From JBECKQ01 sp040235375 (GTDB lineage: Bacteria > Planctomycetota > Phycisphaerae > UBA1845), in assembly GCA_040235375.1 (NCBI GenBank), contig JBECKQ010000454.1, forward strand, positions 1 to 14,529: a stretch of 14,529 nucleotides of DNA. Direction: 5' to 3'. A model generated the notes under the pieces. That model worked only from the letters and a program-made list of their open reading frames with translations. It was not told the DNA's origin and ran no database searches. The position numbers were made by a program, and so were the translations under genes. Positions 1 to 6,948 of this stretch are shown here, in pieces (within the stretch, counting starts at the first letter, position 1; each line of letters opens with the position of its first letter).

Positions 1-2
1 CG

Positions 3-1379
3 GCGACGTTCGTCGGCTTGCAGTTGGACGAGGACGGCAATCGCACGATGCGCACGGACATGGCGCAGTCGTGGGTGGAGGTGGTTTCGGGCCGAGGGGG
101 GCGGATGGACCCGGTGCGCACGATGTCGGATCTGCGCGCGGCGCTGCAGAAGCACCTGGCGGAGAACCCGGAACTGGGCGTCGAGACGATTCGAGTGTGG
201 CCGGTGCGCGACGGGCCGCCGGTAGGCAAGCCGGTGGCGATCCGCGTCGAGCATCCCGAGTACGACTACGTTCGAGATGTCTGCAACCAGATCGAGCAGC
301 GGCTGCGTTCCATGCCGGGCGTTGAAGACGTGTCGGACAATCTGCAACTCGGCAATCGCGAACTGATCCTCAGCGTGGATGACAAGAAAGCGGCGGAGCA
401 CGGACTGTCGTTCCTTGACGTGGCGACGGCGCTGCGCGGGGCGAAGGAAGGGCTGACCGTCGGCGTCTTCCGGGATGTTCAGCACGATGAGGACGTGGAC
501 ATCAAGGTTCGTTACTCGGGCCAGTACGTCAAGTCGATTGATCAGTTCCGCGACATCGACCTGGTGAGCCCGGTGACCGGCGAGTCGGTCAAGCTGCGAC
601 AGGTCGCGGACCTGCGGTTCGACCGTGGATATACGAACCGATACCACTATGACTCGAAACGGGGCGCCGAGATCACGGCCAGCGTCGACGAGCGCCTCAC
701 GGACGGCAAGATCGTCAACGAGCGGATTCTCGCCGAGTTCGCGCCGCTGGCGCAGAGCGACGACAAGCTGGACATCTACGCCGGCGGGCAGTACGCGGAG
801 ACGCGGGACAGTTTCCGGAGCCTCAAGGACAGCGCCGCCATCGCCCTCGGCCTGATGTACCTGATCCTGGCGGCGCAGTTTCGAAGCTACGTGCAGCCGT
901 TCATCGTTCTGACGGCGGTCATGTTCGGCGTGGGCGGCATGATCATGGGGCTGGTGGTCAACGGATATCCGTTCAGTGTGGTGACGGCCGTGGCGATGGT
1001 CGGGCTGTGCGGCGTGGTGGTGAACGACGCGATTGTTCTGCTCGACTTCGTCAACCACGAGCGCAGCAGCGGGACGCCGCTCGACGTGGCCCTGCGCGTC
1101 GCCAGCCGTCGCCGGCTGCGGCCGATCCTGCTGACGTCGATCACGACGATTGTCGGGCTGGCGCCGATGGCCATCGGGATGGGGGGCTACAGCAAAATCT
1201 GGTCGCCGTTCGCGATGAGTATATGCTGGGGACTCACATTCTCGACGATCCTGACCCTGTTGTTTGTACCGGCGCTCTATCAGCTTGTCGATGAGCTGAA
1301 ACAGTACGTTCTGTCGCGGCTCGGCCGACAAGTGCGCGATGAGACGGTCGCCGCACCGGCCGAGGCGGAGCAAATCTGA
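3..1379 (+). CDS. RND-family efflux permease, C-terminal half (5' partial)
   Basis: The reading frame is open from base 3, so the gene starts upstream of the window. The 458 residues seen are less than half of a usual 1000-1100-aa RND permease. The first part (to about base 830) is the second periplasmic (porter/docking) region. It is followed by five membrane helices matching TM8-TM12, roughly at bases 835-885, 895-955, 975-1050, 1125-1180 and 1195-1275. The loop motif VVVNDAIVLLDFVN resembles the HAE-type RND helix-10 region, and the C-terminal GLTFSTILTLLFVPALY is a family hallmark. Such pumps sit in the inner membrane and drive proton-coupled export together with a periplasmic adaptor and an outer-membrane channel. 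Neither partner is in the window, and the substrate cannot be told. TTG at 18 is an internal codon and not the start. The stop lies 5 bases before the next gene, so the two probably share a transcript. Confidence 0.93.
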   Translation, partial: ATFVGLQLDEDGNRTMRTDMAQSWVEVVSGRGGRMDPVRTMSDLRAALQKHLAENPELGVETIRVWPVRDGPPVGKPVAIRVEHPEYDYVRDVCNQIEQRLRSMPGVEDVSDNLQLGNRELILSVDDKKAAEHGLSFLDVATALRGAKEGLTVGVFRDVQHDEDVDIKVRYSGQYVKSIDQFRDIDLVSPVTGESVKLRQVADLRFDRGYTNRYHYDSKRGAEITASVDERLTDGKIVNERILAEFAPLAQSDDKLDIYAGGQYAETRDSFRSLKDSAAIALGLMYLILAAQFRSYVQPFIVLTAVMFGVGGMIMGLVVNGYPFSVVTAVAMVGLCGVVVNDAIVLLDFVNHERSSGTPLDVALRVASRRRLRPILLTSITTIVGLAPMAIGMGGYSKIWSPFAMSICWGLTFSTILTLLFVPALYQLVDELKQYVLSRLGRQVRDETVAAPAEAEQI

Positions 1380-1384
1380 CTTAC

Positions 1385-4297
1385 GTGCACGTTACTGTCG
1401 GACAGAAGGAACGAAGGACCACACACCGAGCGTTATCAACCGCGCTGCGGCAGGTGGTCCTGATCGCGGCGTGCGCGGCTGTTGCCGGGCCGGCCGGTTG
1501 CCTGGAGCCGACGACTCACGGACCGGCGGTGTCGGTATGGGCCGGTCCCGACGTGACGGATGACGCTGCGCAGATGCTCCGGCCTCCCTTTGACGGCGTC
1601 TCGGATGTCTTTGATCCGAGCGAGCGTGTAATCCGCCTGGAGGGAGCGGCCAACGAAGTGCTGAGCTTTCGGCTCGCGCTCATCGGTCCGGGAGTCCTGG
1701 ACGTTGGTGTAGAGGATCTCACCAGCGCGGGCAACCGGATCGGACGTGACCGTATCAGCATCTACCGTATGCAGGCCGTGACGATAGATCGCTGGCCGGC
1801 GTGGCGCCTGCGGTTCGTGCCGCCGGAGCAGGACGTGCGAGAGGTGGCCGACGTTCTGGTTCCGCGGAACGCGCCGCGAGGCGGGCTGCCGGCCGGTGGG
1901 GCAAAGGACTCTCCGCTGGTGCTGTGGTTCGATGTGGACATTCCCGAGGATGCGGTTGCCGGCGAATACAGATCGAAGGTTCATATTTCGTCCGACGGTC
2001 GGGTTGCCGAGACGGTGGATGTTGTTCTGACGGTCTGGCCGTTTGGACTGCCCGATGACGCAGGACCGCTGGTGATCGGGGACATCGAGCAGCGGTCGCT
2101 GTTCGCCCAGCACGTCCGGCGGGGCGGCGTGGCGTACGGTCCGGCACGGATTTTCGCGGATGACCCGGCGCGGGCGGACCTTGAAGCCGTGCTCGCGGAT
2201 ACGGTTAAGCTGCTGGGTGATCACGGCGTCCGTGTCGCCATGCCGCGTCTGTATCCGGTCATCAAGATTGACGCGAATCGGCAGGTGTCCGTTGACTGGA
2301 CGGACTACGATCGCGTCGCGTCGCTGGTGCTCGGTGTCGCCGGCCGTTCGCGGGCCATGGGCGGGTTTTGGTCGATCCCATTTGATCTAAGTTTTCCGCG
2401 TCAGCCATCGTATCCCGCAGAGCTCTCGCCGGCATATGCGAACGTGCTGCGCGCGTATCTGGCCGAGGCCGCCGCTCACTTCGCGGACCGTGGCTGGCTG
2501 GAGCGTTCCGTACTGCGCGAGCCGTTTGGAGACCCGCTGAATCCGGCCACAAGCGATCAATTGAGGCATTTTTCGTACGCGATCCGCAAGGCGGATTCGC
2601 GCTTGCGCGTCGTCAGCCGCTTGTTCCCGCAGGACATGACGGCGCAGGGCTGGCCGGCGGAAGGCAGTCAGGCGCCGCTGGAAAGCGTGGACGTGTGGGC
2701 GCCGCCGGCGCAGTTTCTGGACTGTGCCGCGGTCGCGCGTGACGCCGGCAGCGCCGCGTGGTTGACGATGGATCGGCCGCCGTTCAGCGGCACGACGGAT
2801 CTGCGGGCGCCGCTCGCCGACGTGCGTGTTCTTGCGTGGCAAGGCTACCAAGCGGGGGCGGAGGCCGTATACATCGGTCCGGTTAACAATTGGCCGGCAG
2901 TCGAGGCGGCAAAGCCCCAGGCGTGCGCGGCGTACGACCCGGCCGTACTCCTCTATCCCGGAAGCGCGTTCGGACTGGATCGTCCCGTTCCCTCGGTGCG
3001 GTTGAAGGCTCTGCGCCGCGGTGTGCAGGACGCAGCGTACCTGGCGCTCCTGGCGTCCCGAGGCAGGGAGCACATCTGCACAGCGCTGGGCGATTCGCTC
3101 GCGCCGCTGTTCGCAGCGCAAGCTGCCGGCGTTCATTACGCCGACGGGCGCGCGTGGGCATGGGTACGGCAGAACGAATGGTGGCGCGTCGCGCGCCGAA
3201 TCATGGCTGACGAGTTGCTCGCGACCGTCGACGGCGATTCAACCGACGCCAGCGACCTGCCGGAAACGTTGCGGTGGCGGCGCTTCATGGGCGCGACGAG
3301 GCGGGCGCACTTCAAGGTGGAGGGCGTACGCGTTCAGCAGGCGGGGACGTCGCCCGGCGAACACGCCCGCATTGTCTGCACGGCATCGTGTTACAACCAG
3401 TCGCGAACGCCGGTCGACGGTACGCTGCGTTTCGAGAAGCTGCCGGTCGGTTGGGTGGCCGACTCGATGGTATCCAGGCCGCTCGAGGTGCCACCGGGAT
3501 ATGTCGGGCGCGTGGCGCTCCGCGCGAGCAGCGCCGCCCTGGCCTGGAACGAGGGCGGGGTAATCAATGTTCCCCTGCTCTTCCGCAGCGGCGAAGGAAG
3601 AGAATGGCGGTCCAGGGCCAGGCTGTGCCATCTGACTGCCCAGTCATTGGCGGCGCCAATCAGCATCGACGGTGACCTCGAAGACTGGCCAACCGGCGTG
3701 GGCAACTTCGCCACGGGTTTTCGTCTGATCACCGCAGGCAGCGGATCGAACGACGATGACACGGTGGCGCCGGCGCATCGAACGCTGGCTTTCGTGGGGC
3801 GGTATGCGGACCGGCTGTACTTCGGCATCCGGTGTGAAACCGACCCGGCGGCATCGGTGGATACGGTGAGAGGTAACGTGGGCGGCATTCAGGACCTTGT
3901 GCCGATGGGGCACGAGTTGGTGGAGCTTCTCATCGATCCAACGAATGCCGGCACACGTTCGCCGGCGGATTTATTCCGGATCGCCGTCGGTCCTGGCGGG
4001 GCTGTCTGGTCGAAGGGCGTGCCGCTTGATCCTCCGGTCGGCCCGTGCACGTCGTGGCCGGCAGGGATTCGGCACGCAACCCGCGTTTACGCGGATCATT
4101 GGAGCGTGGAACTGGAGCTGCCGTTGGACGCGTTTCCGCCGGGCAGCCGGGAGCACGCCGTCTGGGGCCTGAACGTAACGCGGTTCGATCTGGCGACGCA
4201 GGAGTACTCGAACTGGGCGGGCGCGACGAACAACGTCTACGATCCGCTCTCGCTGGGGAACATGACGATCGGCCTGCCGACCACCGGAGGCGTCTAG
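1385..4297 (+). CDS. Putative lipoprotein with DUF4091 (GH123-like) region and C-terminal CBM9-like domain
   Basis: This 970-aa protein starts at GTG five bases after the RND stop. An in-frame GTG at 1454 is an alternative, and neither start has a strong Shine-Dalgarno. Residues 22-39 form a hydrophobic export signal ending PAGC. Cys39 could be lipidated, although Pro at -3 is not a canonical lipobox. The middle resembles DUF4091/glycoside-hydrolase-123-like proteins, most clearly VLLYPGSAFG (521-530) followed by RLKALRRGVQDAAYLALL (539-556). Residues about 640-740 look like a beta-sandwich linker. Residues about 757-963 begin ISIDGDLEDWP, typical of a CBM9-like/DOMON sugar-binding domain. 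Where relatives usually show a DEP motif after a 'W-(L/I)-' helix, this protein reads REP (378-380), so hydrolase activity is doubtful. I infer a surface carbohydrate-binding or -processing role. The link to efflux is only co-transcription. Confidence 0.85.
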   Translation: MHVTVGQKERRTTHRALSTALRQVVLIAACAAVAGPAGCLEPTTHGPAVSVWAGPDVTDDAAQMLRPPFDGVSDVFDPSERVIRLEGAANEVLSFRLALIGPGVLDVGVEDLTSAGNRIGRDRISIYRMQAVTIDRWPAWRLRFVPPEQDVREVADVLVPRNAPRGGLPAGGAKDSPLVLWFDVDIPEDAVAGEYRSKVHISSDGRVAETVDVVLTVWPFGLPDDAGPLVIGDIEQRSLFAQHVRRGGVAYGPARIFADDPARADLEAVLADTVKLLGDHGVRVAMPRLYPVIKIDANRQVSVDWTDYDRVASLVLGVAGRSRAMGGFWSIPFDLSFPRQPSYPAELSPAYANVLRAYLAEAAAHFADRGWLERSVLREPFGDPLNPATSDQLRHFSYAIRKADSRLRVVSRLFPQDMTAQGWPAEGSQAPLESVDVWAPPAQFLDCAAVARDAGSAAWLTMDRPPFSGTTDLRAPLADVRVLAWQGYQAGAEAVYIGPVNNWPAVEAAKPQACAAYDPAVLLYPGSAFGLDRPVPSVRLKALRRGVQDAAYLALLASRGREHICTALGDSLAPLFAAQAAGVHYADGRAWAWVRQNEWWRVARRIMADELLATVDGDSTDASDLPETLRWRRFMGATRRAHFKVEGVRVQQAGTSPGEHARIVCTASCYNQSRTPVDGTLRFEKLPVGWVADSMVSRPLEVPPGYVGRVALRASSAALAWNEGGVINVPLLFRSGEGREWRSRARLCHLTAQSLAAPISIDGDLEDWPTGVGNFATGFRLITAGSGSNDDDTVAPAHRTLAFVGRYADRLYFGIRCETDPAASVDTVRGNVGGIQDLVPMGHELVELLIDPTNAGTRSPADLFRIAVGPGGAVWSKGVPLDPPVGPCTSWPAGIRHATRVYADHWSVELELPLDAFPPGSREHAVWGLNVTRFDLATQEYSNWAGATNNVYDPLSLGNMTIGLPTTGGV

Positions 4298-4303
4298 GCC
4301 GGT

Positions 4304-4332
4304 TTGATCGGCCCGGCGGGGCGGCGTAAGAT
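4304..4332 (+). promoter_or_regulatory. Candidate sigma70-type promoter for the pseudopilin gene
   Basis: TTGATC (4304-4309), a 17-base spacer and TAAGAT (4327-4332) match the -35 and -10 consensus at 4 of 6 positions each, just after the DUF4091 gene stops. A transcript would begin near 4339 and carry a leader of about 69 bases containing the hairpin at 4345-4369. The match is modest and rests only on sequence. Confidence 0.3.
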
Positions 4333-4344
4333 CAATAACGGTGG

Positions 4345-4369
4345 CCGGTGCAGTTGGATTTTGCGCCGG
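4345..4369 (+). other. Leader hairpin upstream of the pseudopilin gene
   Basis: CCGGTGCA (4345-4352) pairs with TGCGCCGG (4362-4369) around a 9-base loop. All eight pairs form, one of them a U-G wobble that favours plus-strand RNA. No T-run follows, so it is not a simple terminator. It ends 38 bases before the preferred ATG. Confidence 0.35.
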
Positions 4370-4407
4370 TTCTCGCTCAGTGGACGGCTCCGAGCCGGAC
4401 TGGATTC

Positions 4408-5241
4408 ATGACCCATCGGAAGGCAAGCCCGACCGGCAGTCGAAGCGCGTTTACGCTCATCGAGCTTCTGACGGTCGTCGCCATCATCAGCTTGCTGATC
4501 TCGATCCTCATGCCGTCGCTCAGCAGGGCGCGCGACCAGGCGAAGGGTGTAGTCTGTCTTTCCCGCCTTAAAGACATGGGCAATGCGATCGTCGCGTACA
4601 CGAACACGAGCAACGACCATCTTCCACCGGCGGAGTGGCGCCCTGACGAGGCGAATCAACCGGACTTGCGCTACGGCTGGTGCGAGTTGGTTTACGAATT
4701 CGTCTACAAGGAGAAGGTCTACCGGCCGGAGCTGGAACCGCAGCCCGGATTCCCCGTCCAGCGCAACGTGGACAGCGACCGGTATTTCCCCTATTTCAAG
4801 TGCAAGGCCAGCCCCGTCGGCGGCAAGGGGTCAGGCGACTACCGTGTTTACCTGCCCGGCTGGGCGGCGGGCACGTATTCGCTTCATCCTGATGGAATGT
4901 TCGATACCGGCAGCGGGCCGGACCCGACGGCCTCGGTGAGTCTGTCAGCGGCGAGCCCGCGCATGGTGCTGATCGGCGATGCCAACGCCTACTCTGAGCG
5001 CGGTGACGGCGATCCCAGTACGACGGTTGCCGATGATTGCAGCTACATCGACGCCGGCGAGGCGAACATCAGCGGCATCGACGGCAAGACCGGCAATCGA
5101 TTCTCGGATCGGCACTACGGGGGCACGAATTTCCTCTACCAGGACATGCACGGCGAGTGGTTGACGAACCTGCGCAAGAAACTGGCGCGCGATTTCGATC
5201 TCAACGGCATTGAGGATATCGAGGTGGCGCCGGGGGACTGA
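4408..5241 (+). CDS. Prepilin-type (type II secretion pseudopilin-like) protein with variant H-X9-D motif
   Basis: A 277-aa protein with a short basic leader (MTHRKASPTGSRSA) followed by FTLIELLTVVAIISLLISIL. This is the type IV prepilin/pseudopilin N-terminus, with Glu at +5 of the mature protein. A prepilin peptidase would cut between Ala14 and Phe15; Gly is usual at -1, so Ala is a small deviation. The ATG at 4408 is preferred over GTG 4348 because it gives the normal short leader. Residues 235-251 (RHYGGTNFLYQDMHGEW) match the planctomycete/verrucomicrobial H-X9-DG prepilin motif except that DM replaces DG. The globular part has four cysteines. Such proteins are abundant in Planctomycetota and are thought to form pseudopili or envelope structures; the exact role is unknown. 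The upstream DUF4091 gene ends 110 bases earlier. Confidence 0.88.
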   Translation: MTHRKASPTGSRSAFTLIELLTVVAIISLLISILMPSLSRARDQAKGVVCLSRLKDMGNAIVAYTNTSNDHLPPAEWRPDEANQPDLRYGWCELVYEFVYKEKVYRPELEPQPGFPVQRNVDSDRYFPYFKCKASPVGGKGSGDYRVYLPGWAAGTYSLHPDGMFDTGSGPDPTASVSLSAASPRMVLIGDANAYSERGDGDPSTTVADDCSYIDAGEANISGIDGKTGNRFSDRHYGGTNFLYQDMHGEWLTNLRKKLARDFDLNGIEDIEVAPGD

Positions 5242-5243
5242 CG

Positions 5244-5486
5244 CTATCCCCGAATGGGTGCCAGCAGGCGCTCGATGACGTGCTTGCGGCGCAGGGCGCC
5301 CAACGACGGCCGGCGCAGGAGACGCTGACGCGATTCGTTCCCGCGGGTACGCAGAACGTCGAGGTCCCAGCCGTGCTCGGGCATGCAGTCCTCGTACCGA
5401 CAGAGCTCTTCGAGCAGCTTGTCGGACCGCCGTCTATCGCCAAGGTCCGCGTGCCGCACGCAGAGCAGGCAGCCTTCGCCATGCAA
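5244..5486 (-). CDS. Unrecognised small protein (hypothetical), convergent with the pseudopilin gene
   Basis: The minus-strand frame ends (TAG) three bases past the pseudopilin stop. I do not recognise the protein. It is about 80 aa from TTG 5486, rich in charged residues (LLEELCRYEDCMPEHGWDL, then ESRQRLLRRPSLGALRRKH), and has four or five cysteines including an early CLLC pair. Third-position GC is about 82% by hand count over these 80 codons, with a balanced amino-acid mix, which suggests true coding. The frame stays open to TTG 5606, which would give 120 aa. That extension has lower third-position GC (about 67%) and overlaps a terminator-like hairpin at 5551-5573, so the shorter form is preferred. 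No clear ribosome-binding site supports either start, and GTG 5459 is a third choice. The plus-strand ORF over the same bases (5280-5588) is less coding-like. Confidence 0.5.
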   Translation of the reverse strand: MHGEGCLLCVRHADLGDRRRSDKLLEELCRYEDCMPEHGWDLDVLRTRGNESRQRLLRRPSLGALRRKHVIERLLAPIRG

Positions 5487-5550
5487 TTTGTGGCCAGCAA
5501 GGGTGGCTGCCGTCGGGGTGCCGGCGGCGTCGTGGGGCGTAAGAAATGCT

Positions 5551-5579
5551 CGGTCCGCGCTTGCAGCGGACCGGCTTTT
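5551..5579 (+). terminator. Intrinsic terminator-like hairpin with TTTT
   Basis: CGGTCCGC (5551-5558) pairs perfectly with GCGGACCG (5566-5573) around a 7-base loop, then GC and TTTT (5576-5579). This reads as a rho-independent terminator on the plus strand. It would end transcripts coming through the pseudopilin gene and insulate the methyltransferase gene at 5661. On the minus strand the downstream T-richness is weaker. Confidence 0.55.
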
Positions 5580-5647
5580 GATGGATAAAGCCCGCTGCGC
5601 GGTCAAGCGAATACTCGGGTCTCTGTCGGTCCGCGTCGATCAAAAGC

Positions 5648-5663
5648 AGGGAGGGACACGGTG
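5648..5663 (+). promoter_or_regulatory. Ribosome-binding site fixing a GTG start
   Basis: AGGGAGGG lies a few bases upstream of GTG 5661 at a normal spacing. There is no in-frame ATG near the N-terminus of the methyltransferase, so this site decides the start. Confidence 0.7.
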
Positions 5664-6299
5664 CCCATAGCGCATCAAGTTGAGTTTATACGCCGGTACC
5701 TGGAGGCACCCCAGACGGTCGGGGCTGTGCTGCCGAGTTCCCGCCAACTGGCGCTGGCCCTCGCGGCGCCCTTCGCCGACCACGAAAAGCCGGCACGCGT
5801 TCTCGAGGTGGGAGCCGGTACAGGGGCCGTGACGCGTGTGCTGGGCGACCTGCTCGGACCAGACGACCGCCTGGACGTGTGTGAAATCGAGCCAAGCTTC
5901 GCCGATATCCTCGACCGAGAAGTGCTTTCACGAGACTCACTGGCCAAGCCGCGTCAGGAAGGGCGGGTGCGGTTGCTGCGCATGGCCGTCGAGGAGATCC
6001 AGGCTGACCGTGCGTATGACTTCATCGTCTCGTGCCTTCCGTTTACGGCATTCGCCCTCGAAGACGTGAACCGGATCATCGGGGCGATGAGGCTTCTGTT
6101 GGCGCCCGGGGGCACGTTAAGCTACTTCGAATACGCTGGTCTCCGGCGACTCCGCCGGGCACTCAGCATCGGCAGACACCGCGCGGAGGTTTCCCGTCTT
6201 TCTGCGTACCTCGACGACATGATCGACGCGCACCAATACAGCCGTACGACGGTGTGGCGAAACATCCCGCCAGCGTTCGCTCGTCACCTGCACTTCTGA
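5661..6299 (+). CDS. PmtA-like SAM-dependent phospholipid N-methyltransferase
   Basis: The 212-aa protein carries the hallmarks of the PmtA branch of class I methyltransferases. FIRRYLEAPQTVGAVLPSS (9-27) is the N-terminal membrane/substrate helix motif. VLEVGAGTGAVTRV (47-60) is SAM motif I, CEIEPSF (74-80) is the acidic motif II, and VSCLPFTAFA (123-132) is motif IV. APGGTLSYFEY (148-158) follows, and the C-terminus contains VWRNIPPA (198-205), close to the NlPPA signature of PmtA. Known members methylate phosphatidylethanolamine toward phosphatidylcholine at the inner face of the membrane. Related families include KsgA-type rRNA dimethylases, but the C-terminal motif points to lipid. The start is GTG 5661 with a good Shine-Dalgarno. 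The gene stands alone, with a terminator before it and a promoter region after it. Confidence 0.8.
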   Translation: MPIAHQVEFIRRYLEAPQTVGAVLPSSRQLALALAAPFADHEKPARVLEVGAGTGAVTRVLGDLLGPDDRLDVCEIEPSFADILDREVLSRDSLAKPRQEGRVRLLRMAVEEIQADRAYDFIVSCLPFTAFALEDVNRIIGAMRLLLAPGGTLSYFEYAGLRRLRRALSIGRHRAEVSRLSAYLDDMIDAHQYSRTTVWRNIPPAFARHLHF

Positions 6300-6309
6300 G
6301 GGCAGTGTG

Positions 6310-6326
6310 TACTATGTTTCATAGTA
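6310..6326. other. Perfect AT-rich hairpin after the methyltransferase gene
   Basis: TACTATG (6310-6316) and CATAGTA (6320-6326) are perfect inverted repeats around TTT, 10 bases past the stop codon. The low GC stands out from its surroundings. No T-run follows, so its role as transcript end, mRNA stabiliser or protein-binding site is open. Confidence 0.45.
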
Positions 6327-6378
6327 GCTGCGGCCCGCCCATTCCCACGGCGATCGCTCGGGAAGGGAAAAAATGGCT

Positions 6379-6407
6379 TTCACCCGTCAGTAGAACGGGT
6401 GTATACT
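6379..6407 (+). promoter_or_regulatory. Candidate promoter with spacer-centred inverted repeat (operator-like)
   Basis: TTCACC (6379-6384), a 17-base spacer and TATACT (6402-6407; 5 of 6 with the -10 consensus) form a plausible sigma70-like promoter for the membrane protein gene at 6554. A perfect 7-bp inverted repeat, CACCCGT (6381-6387) and ACGGGTG (6395-6401) around a 7-base centre, fills the space between the two boxes. That placement is typical of a repressor operator or of MerR-type activation. Transcription would start near 6414, leaving a leader of about 140 bases. Confidence 0.45.
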
Positions 6408-6553
6408 AAGCAGTAGGGCACATCAGACCAGCCGCGGCTCGGCGCCGAACGCCAATTCCAGGTACGCCACGCGGGGCCTGCGAGTAGGATGCGCGCGATG
6501 CACTCCCACGCAGGTGACGACGGCCGGGCGATCCCATATTGGGGGATGACGGT

Positions 6554-6940
6554 ATGACTTACACCCCGAGCGAAGCCGAAAAGACGTGCGCCACGTTCGT
6601 CCAGGTGGCATCGGTTATCCTGTTCTTCATACCCGGGCTGATCATCCGTTCGACGCGGTACGGCCGGTCGCCTTACGTCCGGTATTGGGCGAAGGCGAAC
6701 GTCGTATGGTCGCTGTACACGTTTGTAGTGTTCGCCATCTTCGTTGCCCTGCATATCGTGGCGGGTATTCCTTCGCCGGCTGTGGTTGTATGGTGCGCGC
6801 ACGCGATGATGACGATCATGGGGGCGTTCGCCGCCATGTTCAACAGGCCGGTCGGCTACTTCCTCATTGCCGAGAAGTTCTGCCTGAAGGAGATGAGCGC
6901 CGTATATGGTGCCGCTCTGCCGCCCGACGCGCGAAAGTGA
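6554..6940 (+). CDS. Small three-helix integral membrane protein (DUF4870-like at best)
   Basis: The 128-aa protein has three clear hydrophobic helices, at about residues 14-31, 49-71 and 75-96. They are separated by a basic loop (RSTRYGRSPYVRYWAKAN), and the tail is soluble. The pattern 'G-(K/R)-SPYVRYWAK' followed by a helix recalls DUF4870/Tic20-like small membrane proteins, but the match is too weak for a firm family call. No catalytic residues are evident. ATG 6554, with GGGGGAT upstream, is preferred to TTG 6539. The gene converges on pepE with only 8 bases between their stops, and its upstream region holds a candidate regulated promoter. Function is unknown. Confidence 0.75.
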   Translation: MTYTPSEAEKTCATFVQVASVILFFIPGLIIRSTRYGRSPYVRYWAKANVVWSLYTFVVFAIFVALHIVAGIPSPAVVVWCAHAMMTIMGAFAAMFNRPVGYFLIAEKFCLKEMSAVYGAALPPDARK

Positions 6941-6948
6941 TTATCCGT

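Noticed and set aside
1436..2224. 262-aa and 249-aa (2387-3136) minus-strand frames opposite the DUF4091 gene
   Set aside because: Arg-rich shadow translation, with the plus frame continuous through all domains.
4297..4313. GGCCG-N7-CGGCC hairpin at the end of the DUF4091 gene as a terminator
   Set aside because: The stem is only 5 bp with no T-run. Its bases overlap the candidate promoter, so I do not call it.
5280..5588. 102-aa plus-strand ORF in the gap after the pseudopilin gene
   Set aside because: No ribosome-binding site, lower third-position GC than the opposite strand, and its end runs through the terminator hairpin at 5551-5579.
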